A stretch of DNA of 64,000 bases, taken from Chrysomallon squamiferum. Taxonomy: Eukaryota > Mollusca > Gastropoda > Neomphalida > Peltospiridae. A program made the position numbers and the translations under genes. Positions 35,701 through 47,315 of this stretch are shown piece after piece (position 1 is the first letter of the stretch; each line of letters starts with the position of its first letter). The notes under the pieces were generated by a model. The model ran no database searches. It saw nothing but the letters and a program-made list of their open reading frames with translations, and was not told the DNA's origin. The DNA lies in the NCBI GenBank assembly GCA_012295275.1, contig CM022666.1:16456772-16520771 (forward strand), in the 5' to 3' direction.

Positions 35701-37990
35701 ACATACACACACACTTATTATATTTAGTTTTTTTTCCCTTCAGGTCGAAAATTCTAAACACATGAATACACATACAAGGCAATGAACACCGAAAAATAGT
35801 AAATATATAAATTAATAAATTGAATTTTTTTTCTTTTACCTGTTTATAAACAATGAAAAACTAAAAACAAATGTTTATAACTAAATTATCATATTTCTAA
35901 ACAACAATTAACAAGAACAGATAAAGCTTACAACCAATAGATTTAAATTCGTTGTAAATAGATTTAATTTGATAACAACATGTCTATAACTGTCAAATAA
36001 ACTTTGGTTTTGTTAAAAATTCAGTATATAATTTATAAATATAAAAAAGCTAAAAGAACAAATTAGTTTGTTTAATTCAAAGCACAAATAAGTAAGTAAA
36101 TGAATGAAAGAATTAATTACCAATCAGTCAATTATTTGTATCATTATGCTTAATACTCCGATAAATTTTCATGAACATATCCAACAAATAATATAAAAAA
36201 GATGAAAAAATTTAAGGGAATTACAAAATTGTAAACACAATGTAAAATAAAAAAATATTTAAAATGACAAATAAAAATCTTTCAGAAACTGAGTAATGTA
36301 CTACAGCAGTTTTGCAGTTGAGAATATTTTATTAAAGTCTTTGATTAACAAAGTTTTGTAACAGCTTTGCACAATTTGATCATTACTAACTCAGTAACTG
36401 TGACTTTCATCTTTTTCTTTTTTAAATTTAAAATATTTTAATTTACAAAATCTCAACTTTTAACAAATCAGTATCAATTATATAGATTATTTAAACATAA
36501 CAATATTTTTCATACCATTTCAAATCAAATTAAAACCAATATGTAACTGTAAATAAATAAATTACTGATAGAAAAAAATCACTGCATAAAGAAACAAATA
36601 GAATTTTGAATTTGTAAATTGTTTTATAAATACTTATTTCAGCTGATATATAACAATATTAAATACTCAAAGTACAAAACAACTGTACATCAGTTGTATA
36701 AAATTAATATTTTGATTTTTCTACTGAATTATAAATACAATTCTGTTTTGTCATACTTTCTACATATAACAAATAAAATAATCTAAAACGTTTATACATG
36801 TGTATAATATTAATAACAATTATCCACAATCAAGAGAAACAAACCTTGAATGTGAGACTATTTGATTTGATGAAAATAATACAAAATGTCTAGAAATGAT
36901 TAAAAAATTTCAAAATCTCCAAAACAACCACAAAATCCCCTCAAAATAACATTCTATCAAAAATTTCAAAAACAGATAATTAATGAAAAAAAAAAATAAA
37001 TAAATAAATAAAAATAAAAATAATAATAATAATAATTTGACATGAGTGATAAAAAAGTTATTTAACTAATTAATTATGGGAAAAACTATGGCTTCTGAAC
37101 GCAAGATCAATGAGATCAACATGAAATATTTAGTGAAATTACAATCTTCATTTCCTTTATTTTTTTCAAACTATAATATGACTGAATTTAAAATTTACCA
37201 ATAGTAAAATTAATTTATTTTATTATTACTATTAATATTATATATATATATATATATCTTTTAAGATACATTTTAAATGCAAGAACTTTTTTTAAAATCA
37301 ACAATTTCAAAATAAAATAGTTGTATAATTTTTTTATGTAAAAAATTTAACTACACAAACAAATATATTTAAATGGTTCAACAACTACAGTTCAGACAAA
37401 AGTTTCTTGACATGAAACTGACCTTTTATGGGCACGTCTTGTTATATAAAATCTATAAATAAATATACAAAAGTAATATAAAGTAATTTGTGAATATACC
37501 ATGCAGTATAGATTACATCTTAAATATCCCTGTAGTATGTCTGTCCATCATATCAGTGCTTTGTCTAAATTCACAGCAACAAGTCTTAATTTTTGACTTC
37601 AGTTATTCAAATCAAAAATACACTAACTTATGTAAACACATGTCTGTTTGTCTTGATCTTGTCTCTGGCATCTCATGTTTATTACAGACTTCATCAATGT
37701 CCTATTTGTCTGTAGTATTAACTAGCTACCATTAACATGATGTTTAACTTCAAGCTTAGGACTAATAGCTTTATGGATCATGAATGCCATATTTAAACCT
37801 CTAACATAAATGCTTTATTTATTTATATGACATAAATGCCTTTTTAAAATCTATACCTTAGTGCTTTTAAGGCATCGAAGTCTTGATAAATTAATACCAT
37901 CAAAACATTGCTTAAGTTGGTTGCAATGCCATAATTATGTCTATCAACAACGGGTGAGATAAAAAAAAGAAATTTGCTGTGACAGAGAAA
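32499..37990. other. AT-rich region between the Rho GTPase and receptor genes
   Basis: The region at 33480-33860 has a more balanced composition and includes an AP-1 palindrome (TGAGTCA at about 33496). It is the likely promoter or 5' exon area of the Rho GTPase. Simple repeats include a GA run (34027-34066), TA runs (34763-34780, 35662-35698) and AAAT (36997-37018). No coding frame is supported. Confidence 0.45.
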
Positions 37991-38005
37991 CACATGTCAC
38001 TGTTT

Positions 38006-38329
38006 CTATGTGAGAAGAGTCATTGCTGTCATTGTGAACAGTATGAAGAAAACAAAAAACAGGATGCGATCGAGGATGCAAGCAAACTCTGCCCACTGTT
38101 CATTGACACTGTCGTATGACACGTCAGCTGACATTTTACCCACAATGTACTGAAGACATTTGTTAGTTTCTGACAGCTGCTGTTCCAGTCTGTTCTCAGT
38201 CTGTTCCGGGTGGAGACTTGTCTGTTCTGTGTCTTCCAGTCCTCGCAGGCTCGTTAGAAACAGACTGTCCACCGGAGAGTAGCGGTCAACACACAGCAGA
38301 CGACGAAGTCCGTTACGTCCAAGAAACAT
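38006..38329 (-). CDS. nAChR subunit last exon (loop and M4)
   Basis: The exon encodes MFLGRNGLRRLLC, the variable cytoplasmic loop, the amphipathic MA helix and M4, ending LLT and a stop. The acceptor is atgttacag. Confidence 0.9.
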   Translation of the reverse strand: MFLGRNGLRRLLCVDRYSPVDSLFLTSLRGLEDTEQTSLHPEQTENRLEQQLSETNKCLQYIVGKMSADVSYDSVNEQWAEFACILDRILFFVFFILFTMTAMTLLT

Positions 38330-38416
38330 CTGTAACATTAAACTTTATTACTATTGTTGTATTATTATTATTATTATTATTATTTACATAAATTATTTTT
38401 TAAATTATTATTAATA

Positions 38417-38454
<38 letters not shown>

Positions 38455-38886
38455 TATTATTATTTACATATATTTTTATTATCATCATCATCATCATTAA
38501 TATTGCTAAACTGTGACTTGTTTTAACTGCTACTATTACAAACTCAACTATAACCAAAACAACACTATCAGAACTATTACTACTACTTCTACTATCACTA
38601 CCATGATAATTACTGTAAACAGCCAATCTAAGAGATCTCATATTAATAAACATCAAATTTAAGACACCATCAAGTGACGTCCATGCATTCCTTAGCATAC
38701 AAGTTTACATCTGTTGAACATTTTGTATTTCTGTAATTGTTCAGTGCCTGTATTAACTTTCTTAAATCAATAATAATAATAATAATAAGTAAAACATATT
38801 ATAATAGGAATAAAATTAGAATGTTATCATCTTAAAACATCTGCAATTTAAAACATTTTCCATTCATATTATTATTATTGTTACTA

Positions 38887-38926
<40 letters not shown>

Positions 38927-40776
38927 TATTATTATTATTATTATAATAACTGAAGTCTGAAGTGATCTTACACTTTGAATCCATGCTGGTAGGGGTCTGT
39001 GTCTTGAACCCCGGACACTGAGATTGCTAACCAGAGCTGAGAGTATAATACTAAAACTTGTCAGAATCAGAGTTGACAGATAGAAAACCCCTGTAAAATA
39101 AACAAATTTAAAAATGAAATAGAAGGTAAAACATAAAATACAGGTAACCTTTATTTCATTAAACCAAAAAAAAATAATAGAAAAATAAATAAATAAATAC
39201 TTCAGTGAATGGGAAAGTCTCCATTTTTTCTATTTCATATTTCCCAAACATTTTTTTATTTTTTAATTTTTGTTTTTATTACTTTTTTAAAACATATCTG
39301 CATTGCAAATGGATCGACATGTCTGAAAATAAAATATTTTTGTTTCTCTGGATATGTGTTATGTAAGTCATTATTAAAACAAGAACATAATAACAAAAGA
39401 AACAAAAGGAATACAGTTACTGAAGGAAACCTTATGGTTTATGTTTCTGTTTTGATCTTAACATACTAGACATAAATACACAGATAAGAATTATTTACCT
39501 GTATACTCTTTATTAAGTTTGTGTTTAGAAAGTAGCTTTCATCTTACCTATTCGTGGGACTGATCCATGACTGAATGGAATTGCCTCTTGTAAGACAACA
39601 ATAAGCACAATAATACACAGCATGATAAACAAACCTGAAAATAAAAAAATAAAAAAATTAATAAAAATAAAATAAAATAAAATAAAATAAAGTAAAATAA
39701 TTATATGTTTTGATTGATTTTTTTACATTATCTAAATATTTAAACTATTTAAATGTATCCAAATCTAAAATGTATCACAGAATGAAAACTTGTGTACCAA
39801 ATGTATGTTGTATTACTGGCATTTCAACTTTTTAAATGCAGGGTCATTTTAATTTCATGTGGTGATAATTTTGAAAATTATAAATCTCATACACACCAAA
39901 AAAGCTACTATACAGTGAATGTTAAACTGATCACCAAAGGTGGACCAGATATTAAAATCACGAATAGTTTCAAAAAAAAAAATATAAACATATACTTTAG
40001 CTTTATTAAATAATTTTTCAAATTTACATTTATATTTATTAATTATATTCTTGTGATGACAATACAATCTGAAAAATTAGTTTAACAGTCATTCAGCACA
40101 GAGTTTATTTATAACAGAATTATCATATTCTCAGTGGTCCCACGTGTCACAAACATGAAAGTAGAACATAGTAAAAATCATACACTTTTTTAATTTAAGA
40201 AGAAATAATTTTCAAACTTACCATATTTAGTTTTATCATGGGACTGGGATGGAAGCAGAAAGAGGACTGGGACCAGAAGACCAAGCAGGGCTGAAGGACC
40301 AACGACGAGGTATCGATAAAATGATGCTCGTCTCTTTAACCTGCACAGTATACTCAGAGTAGTGATTCCATCGTTGCAGCAGTCATAATGTATCTGATTC
40401 AACGTTGCTGTTGCCTGGCCACCGATGAGCTCCCACTGAGAATGTTCTGCAAGGTAGCGCGACCTCTCCTCCATGGGAACATCAATGTGCCTTGACATTC
40501 TCACCTTTTATAAAGGTGATGTCCATCTCTGCTGATGAGTGTGACCATGATCCAAGGTCGATGTTACATCTCTGGATGTCATAGGGAAATTTTAACATGT
40601 TCATGGCACAGTTCACTGACACAGTCATCAGAGGAATCCAGAAAATTGTCCCATCATGCCTCACTGACACAACATCCGCATTCTGGTAAATAGTAGATTT
40701 CAACGCTGCACTGTTTAAATATATGATTAATAAAAACTGTAATTATACAGATGTATGCTAAGTTACATCATTTAAA

Positions 40777-40808
<32 letters not shown>

Positions 40809-42477
40809 ATATATACAAATTTAAATACCTATTCTTAAATTAAAAAATACAGAGACAATTTTTTATTTATTATTATTTAAGACAATTATAAAATGGCAAC
40901 TTACGCATTATAAGGAATGATGTCTGGGGTCCACAGAGATTTTGCAGGAAGTTTGACTGTTTGTAACCCACCAAACTCTGATGTGTTCCATATTAAACGT
41001 GGATCCTTCCAGCTCTGAAAAACATCACACAGTGAGATCATGTTACTACAGTGACATCAAATGTGTCTAACTACAGTGAGATTACCAACAGATCTACAAA
41101 ACTGAGATGCTAACAATTGTAATAGTGAGATTACCAACACATTTACAACAGTGAGATGGGTAATGAAGTGCTACTAATCATAACAGTGAGAGTATTAACA
41201 CAACTACAGTGGTGAGGTCTGAACATCTACAATGGTGAGATTTGTAATGAAGTGCTGCTAATTGTAACAGTGAGAGTATTTAAACATCTACAATGGTGAT
41301 ATTTTTAATGAAGTGCTGCTAATTGTAACAGTGAGACTGCCTTCACTGACTTGAGATTAACAACACATTAAAAATAGTGAGATTGTGTTATTGTAGAATT
41401 GTAACAGTGAGAGTATTTACACATCTACAATAGTGAGATGTATTTGTGTTGTTATAGAAGTTACCTGTATTAACAGAATTGTTGCTGTAAAAATATTTTC
41501 CCTCTCATTCTGAAAAGTAAAAATATTGAACTGTTGATAATAAAAAATTATTAAAAGGTATCAGAATATACAATCATATATTAAAAACACATTTAACTGA
41601 GTATAAAAAACAGGACTAATGAAAATGTCACTGTAAAATAGAAGTAAAATTAGTAATGGAAAAACAAAATATAAAATTATGATGTCAAAAGAAAAAAAAA
41701 TTAAATTCTCTCCTATGATTAGTTTTTCATTTATGATAATTTTAGTATTCAGTAGTTATTTTTAAAAAGTTAAAAACTATTTTATAAGGTAAAATAAATA
41801 CCAAGGATTATAACCACTATAAATAATTATGTTTGTTTAACAACTATTTCAAAAATTAAATTATTTACCAAGTCTTCAAAGTTTTCAATTTCTATTGAAA
41901 CAGAAACATTCACTTTATCTGTGGGAAGGAAAACAGGTCGAGCCTGTTTGATGTAGTTTGATTGCAGAAGACGTTTTATCAGCTTGGATTCATGCACAAA
42001 CACAGAATCACTTGTAGAAAAACCTGCAAGTTAATAAATTACTTTACAAAGATTACAACATGTTTAATCAAATATCATTTAATTCTAAAAAAGAGAGTGC
42101 CTATACTGACATAATTATTTGCATGGCATTTTTTCCCATTTCCATTTATTATTATTATTTTTTTTTTAATGAAATAAAATAAAACCACCATAATAAAGAA
42201 ATAAAGAAAGAATGAAAAAGCCATCCCATATCAGTTTATTATTAACATTGGTAACAGAAACAAAATAATCTGTCTGTTATAGAATGCTTTCAGATGTCAT
42301 TAATATACATGTGCTTTCTGTGCTTGATTTATTGCAGGGTCCCTAATGTTATTATTCAAATTCTTAAAATTTGCTACATCAGAATTACATACAACTGCAG
42401 ATCAAACCTACTGGCCTGATGGGAAAAATATTTGTAGTGTATTATAATTTATATTGTTTTATGTATTCTCATGTTTC

Positions 42478-42508
<31 letters not shown>

Positions 42509-42822
42509 ATTTATTTTTTAAGAAAAAATCATTCCCTTTAAGATGTAGAAAAATACGTCATGTATTTTATTTTTCTTGATTTTGAACAATTTGCTATAAA
42601 TTATTATTGAAATATATATATTATTTATTAGTTTATTTATTTATATTTTAATTTTCATGTATTAAATTAACTTTAAATGGGTTTTGTTTGAAAGTTAAAA
42701 CACTGCTGATCAGCAATGCATTTTAACTTACTTTGTCTGTTTGCGTTGCTGCTGGAAATTACAATAATTACAACAATCACGAAAACTTGATAAAATGTTT
42801 GTTTTACACAACTTGGAAGCAT
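38006..42822 (-). CDS. Nicotinic acetylcholine receptor, alpha-type subunit (gene span)
   Basis: This is a Cys-loop ligand-gated channel subunit. Exons in minus order are 42822-42732, 42023-41869, 41509-41465, 41014-40905, 40710-40505, 40446-40222, 39634-39548, 39090-38972 and 38329-38006, together 1,362 bp or 453 residues. Visible elements are a signal peptide (QVFVIVVIIVISSSNA); the extracellular domain with SLWTPDIIPYN; the Cys-loop CAMNMLKFPYDIQRC with 13 intervening residues; EMDITFIK; the vicinal pair YDCC at about 225-226, which marks an alpha subunit; M1 (YLVVGPSALLGLLVPVLFLL); M2; M3; a short cytoplasmic loop with an MA helix; and M4 near the C-terminus (CILDRILFFVFFILFTMTAM). M2 is odd: after SHDK it reads TKYGLFIMLCIIVLIVVLQE, with Lys at 2' and Phe at 6'. 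Without a 58-nt intron at 40447-40504 the frame is broken. Confidence 0.88.
38355..38480. repeat. ATT repeats in an nAChR intron
   Basis: ATT trinucleotide tracts at 38357-38385 and 38415-38465. A similar tract lies at 38888-38945. Confidence 0.9.
38972..39090 (-). CDS. nAChR subunit exon 8 (M3)
   Basis: The exon encodes VFYLSTLILTSFSIILSALV, which is M3, and then RPLPAWIQS. The acceptor is ttttacag and the donor gtaaga. Confidence 0.9.
39548..39634 (-). CDS. nAChR subunit exon 7 (M2)
   Basis: The exon encodes LFIMLCIIVLIVVLQEAIPF and SHGSVPRI, which is M2 and the M2-M3 linker. The donor is gtaaga. Confidence 0.9.
   Translation of the reverse strand, partial: VCLSCCVLLCLLLSYKRQFHSVMDQSHE
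40222..40446 (-). CDS. nAChR subunit exon 6 (vicinal cysteines and M1)
   Basis: The exon encodes HSQWELIGG, the alpha-type YDCCND and M1, ending SHDKTKY before gtaagt. Its 5' border is placed at the acceptor taccttgcag so that the frame matches the preceding exon. If no intron is spliced here, the sequence from 40447 to 40504 introduces a frameshift and a stop. Confidence 0.75.
40447..40504 (-). other. Putative 58-nt mini-intron in the nAChR gene
   Basis: The segment starts gtgaga and ends ccttgcag on the minus strand. Its removal fuses TFIK to EHSQWELIGG in one frame. Its length is one more than a multiple of three, so retention breaks the frame. It is unusually short for this gene, whose other introns are hundreds of bases long. 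Confidence 0.5.
40505..40710 (-). CDS. nAChR subunit exon 5 (Cys-loop)
   Basis: The exon encodes ALKSTIYQNADVVSVRHDGT and on through the Cys-loop CAMNMLKFPYDIQRC and the segment EMDITFIK. The acceptor is tttaaacag. Confidence 0.9.
40905..41014 (-). CDS. nAChR subunit exon 4
   Basis: The exon encodes SWKDPRLIWNTSEFGGLQTV and SLWTPDIIPYNA (loop A region). It is flanked by gtttttcag and gtaagt. Confidence 0.9.
41030..41450. repeat. Degenerate repeats in an nAChR intron
   Basis: Imperfect units of about 60 bp with AACAGTGAGAGTATT and CATCTACAATGGTGAGAT fill the intron between exons 3 and 4. Confidence 0.7.
41465..41509 (-). CDS. nAChR subunit exon 3
   Basis: This 45-bp exon encodes NERENIFTATILLIQ, equivalent to the family's NQxLTTNxWLxQ segment. 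The 45-bp size is typical for this exon in nicotinic genes. Confidence 0.9.
41869..42023 (-). CDS. nAChR subunit exon 2
   Basis: The exon encodes SDSVFVHESKLIKRLLQSNY and VNVSVSIEIENFEDL, the N-terminal helix and first strands. The acceptor is aacttgcag and the donor gtaaat. Confidence 0.85.
42732..42822 (-). CDS. nAChR subunit exon 1 (signal peptide)
   Basis: The ATG at 42822 begins MLPSCVKQTFYQVFVIVVII, a signal peptide. The donor is gtaagt. Confidence 0.85.
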
Positions 42823-43491
42823 TTTAAAAGTTTGTAATTAAGTTTGTATCACTTCAAGCATCAGTAAAAAAAAAAACGTTCCTCCCAATGGAGATTTACA
42901 TTGCTTGGGCCAGTTATCTCCCTTCAGTCACAGAACCACAAATGAACTGGAAAATAATTTTCTGAAAGAAATATCAGCTTCGTAAACAAATCAAGATAAC
43001 ATTAAAAATAAATAATAAATCCAACAAGTTGATTATCAGCAAAATTTATCAGACAAAAAAACATTAAATAGTTATTTATTTAGTACTTTCTTCTTCGTCT
43101 TCTAATTATTATTAAATATATTGTTTTGCAAAATTTCACATTAAATTTACAATTATTAACCCCCCAACCAGATAACATGGAATAAAATAAAGCATCTTTG
43201 GAAAAGTGTGTGATTGAAGCAAGAATAAAAAAAAAAAAAAAAAAAAAATATTTAAAAAATTTAATCATCGTGCTCATGCACGCCAGCGTCAATCACGCGC
43301 TCTGATAGGTGACAGAGGTCGCGACTGTCTCAGCCCTAGGAAAGTTTGCAGTATATATTCCACTCGTACTTCGGACGATTACATTTCTGTCTACAGCACG
43401 AACAGCAGATAAGCTGCAGAGAGAGAGAGAGGGAAGCTAATTCTTAACTTCAGTCTAGTTTTCAGAAAATAATAATAATAATACATTTAAA
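42823..43491. promoter_or_regulatory. Shared divergent promoter region (nAChR and ALDH)
   Basis: The two start codons lie 669 bp apart, head to head. On the plus strand a TATA-like sequence (GTATATATTCC, about 43351-43361) precedes the ALDH 5' UTR. A CpG-bearing patch (43280-43330) separates the genes. A CT/GA tract (about 43417-43433) lies in the ALDH leader. Confidence 0.6.
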
Positions 43492-43539
43492 ATGTCTGAC
43501 CCAGTACCGGACAGAACTCCAGAGATAAAATACAAAAAG
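43492..43539 (+). CDS. ALDH1A: ALDH exon 1
   Basis: The exon encodes [16 protein letters not shown]. The donor is gtaaat. Confidence 0.9.
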
Positions 43540-46500
43540 GTAAATGCATGCTGTTGTCTATAATTAAAATTTATATCAGTGGTGCTTTTCACATCTCAGA
43601 CATCTGCCGCGTAAAGCCACACGTCAGTTATCAATGTCAAGGTCGAAGTTTATTACTAAATAATATTTATAAAAGATAAAAGAATAAGTTAATTATTGTT
43701 GTAATCTCATTTGAACAATTACTTTTCTCAGTAATTGAGAACAATAATAAACAGTTTTTGATATGGATATTAAAACTGAAGAAAACTGTTGTCACTTTAT
43801 TTTCTTTGGTTTTCGACAATAATAATCGCCAAAAGCAAACCGAAACCGGCTGAGTTATTATAATTATTATCTTCATTGTGAATGTTGGTATTTGCAGGCG
43901 GGAGGGCTGAGGGAGAAAATAAAGAAAGAAAGAAAGAAAAAAAAAATATGCCGCATAATTTTGGTTTTGCTTCAAGCTCAGGAATTAAATAAAAACAAAT
44001 AATTAAAAAATCGTTCTGTATAAATTATAGATACGATTTTACAGATACAGATAATTTTGTTACGTTTTAAGAATCAGTGAAAAAAGAGAAAGAAAAGGTA
44101 ATTTTGTTACGTTTTAAGAATCAGTGAAAAAAAAAAAAAGAAATGCAGCATAATTTACGTTTTTGCTTGTAGCTCAGGAATTAAATAAAAATAAATAATA
44201 AGAAAATCATTGTGTATTATTATAGTTACGATGTTACAGATATAGGTTAAGGTAATTTTGTTACGTTTTAAGAAAAATTGTGTATTATTATAGTTCAGTG
44301 TAAAAAAAAAAAAAAGATGCAGCATAATTTACGTTTTTGCTTGTAGCTCAGGAATTAAATAAAAATAAATAATAAGAAAATCATTGTGTATTATTATAAA
44401 TACAATACAGGTCAAGGTAATTTTAATGTTTTAAGAATCACTGCATTTTGCAGCTTCAGTGGTGAAATGAAAGAAATTGTCCAAATAAATTTTGCTTACT
44501 TAATTTTTTATTTTTATATTTTAAATATTTCAAGTTTATTTACTACTACTATTGTTATTATTATTGGTTATGGTGGTTGTCGTAGTAGTAGTGCAAATCT
44601 GATTATAATAATCAATCAAATGCATGAAACATATTTATTTTCTAATTATTAATTTAATTTTTTCCACTGTTTTTGACAAGATTTTTATCAACAATGATTG
44701 GCATGACTCAGTCAGTGGTAGAGTTTTTCCAGTTATCAACCCATGTACTGGCGAGAAGATCTGTGATGTACAAGAAGGCGACAAGGTGAATGAGAGAATG
44801 AATAAATGAATGAATTTTATGAATGAATAAACGAATGAATGAATTTTGTGAATGAATTCGTGAATGAATAAAAATGAAAGAATAAAATGATTACTACAAC
44901 ATGATTAAATGAGTGAAGTGAAAGATTGAATAAGTAAATAACTATATGAATGAAATAAATATTGAAATGAATGAATATTTATGTAATCTGGATACTTTAA
45001 AACTTAAATTTATGTGAGTCAGTCTCAGGTAAGTATATAATTGCAGTGATCATTATCAGGTAGATAAATGTAATTTACTGTTTAAAGTGTAAATTTTCCA
45101 GGTTGATGTGGACAAAGCTGTTGCTGCAGCACGAAATGCGTTCAAGACAAACGCCCCCTGGAGGACAATGGATGCATCCAAAAGAGGGAAACTCATAAAC
45201 AAATTTGCTGATCTTCTTAATCGAGATATTTCTTACATTGCTGTTAGAAACTTTATTTACGTATTCTTTATTTATTTTGTTAGTTAGTTAGTAAGTTAGT
45301 TATTTAATACAGTTTTAATGTTTCTGCATATCTCTTAAGCTACCCTATATTTATCACTGATTTTTTAAGTTACTCTAGCAGTTACTAAAACAATCTATAT
45401 ATTTTGATAATAAATGTATATAACACAGATCTGGTTCTAAAAATATTTTTAATGTTCCAAATCCTAACTCTAATAATTGAAAAAGAGATGAAATTTACCA
45501 TTCACATAAAATTATTTGACATAACTTGTTTAATCATCATTATTACTTAAGCATTATAATATTACAGAATTTGGAAACTTTAGACAATGGAAAACCCTTC
45601 TTCGATGCAGTTGATGATGTTCGTGCTACAGTTGATGTCTTCAGATATTTTGCTGGTTGGTGTGACAAGATAACAGGAAAAACTATCCCCGTCGGTAAGT
45701 TACAAAGCTTGATTATAATAGATATAGGTATGTATTTATGTCTGTCTGTCTGTCTAACACACACACACATGTATATCTATTTTTGATTTTTAATTTTATA
45801 TTTATTTATTTAACAGATGGAGACTACATGACTTTCACTAGACATGAACCTGTAGGAGTGTGTGCCCAGATCATTCCTGTAAGTAAGAATTTAAAAAAAA
45901 AAAATTGTTTTATTATTATTTCTTAATAACCTCACCTTAGGAAGAAAGAAGGAAGGAGTGAAGGAAAGCAATGATTTATTTAATTGTTGAACTTATTTAT
46001 AATTTTACAGCAATGGTCTATTGTATTTTTAATTTAGTTAAGTGGAACATAAAAGAATGAGTAAGTTCCCAACACTGTTTGATGATCCTACTGATGATAA
46101 TCATCAGAGGTTCTTTTATTTGCTGCTTCCTACTGACAACAGAGCACATAGCATAACCTTCAAATACAGAGTATTGGCAAGAACAGGGAAATAGCTAAGA
46201 GGTCACTGAGTTAAACTACAGGTCATCATGACCAACACAATAATGCTGAGAAAATATTTTAGTTGAAATGTTGAAATGTTGAAATTAACAGTGAACAAAT
46301 AGAGATAAATATAGTTTATATTAATATATATTCATTCTTTTATATTCAATTTTTTATTATTTTATTTTGTATGGGTTGTATTTTTTTCTTTTGTTTTCTT
46401 TTTTTTTTTTAATTTTTCAGTATGTATTTGATTTCAGTGTTTGTGAGAGTAATCCTAACTATATTTAAACAAATCATTCCAGAGACAGGACAGTACACAC

Positions 46501-47275
46501 CAAAACCTTTTTAACTGGCTGGAATGAGAAGTGCTCCAATAATGTTTTTTTCTTGCCGAGCTGAAATTTCAAACTAAATATTGAAAAATATATCTGTAAA
46601 TATATTGTATATTTCAGTGGAACTATCCGGTTGCTATGTTGTCATGGAAATGGGCACCTGCTCTAGCGTGTGGTTGTACGGTTGTGTTAAAACCTGCAGA
46701 GCAGACTCCTCTGTCAGCTCTCTACTGCGGTTCTCTCATTAAAGAGGTAGCTTTTAATGATAATAATAATTATGGTTCATGCTGTTTCAAATTTCCGTTT
46801 TTAGGAATAAAAGAGTTGGAATTAACTTGGGTGTATAGAATTTTAAGACTTGGAAATTTAGATTTGGCACCTCCAATTTGTCACAGCATTTATTTATATT
46901 TGTATAGAGAATTTCTTGGGCTCTTAATGTTGGAGATTTCTATGGAACTGATAGCGTGTGAAGGTTATTATTCTATATGTGTCTGCGTTTGTTTGTCAAC
47001 AGGCTGGATTTCCACCGGGAGTTGTCAACATTGTCCCTGGTTACGGACCTACAGCCGGAGCTGCCCTCAGTGAACACATGGATGTTGACAAGGTCGCATT
47101 CACTGGATCAACAGAGGTAACAGCATCGTCACTGTCAGTCTGTCCTAATTCATCAACACTGGCATTATTATTACTATTATTATGATTATTATTATTATTA
47201 TTATTATTATGATCATTATTATTATGATTATTATGATTATTATTATTATTATTATTATTATTATTGTAATCATCA

Positions 47276-47315
<40 letters not shown>

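Noticed and set aside
38411-38698. 95-residue minus-strand frame inside the nAChR intron
   Set aside because: It ends in poly-Ile from an ATT repeat and does not match any receptor segment; the flanking exons join directly in phase.
46636-47073. 145-residue plus-strand open frame
   Set aside because: Only its first 37 residues are ALDH exon 6. The rest reads through intron sequence past a valid donor at 46747.
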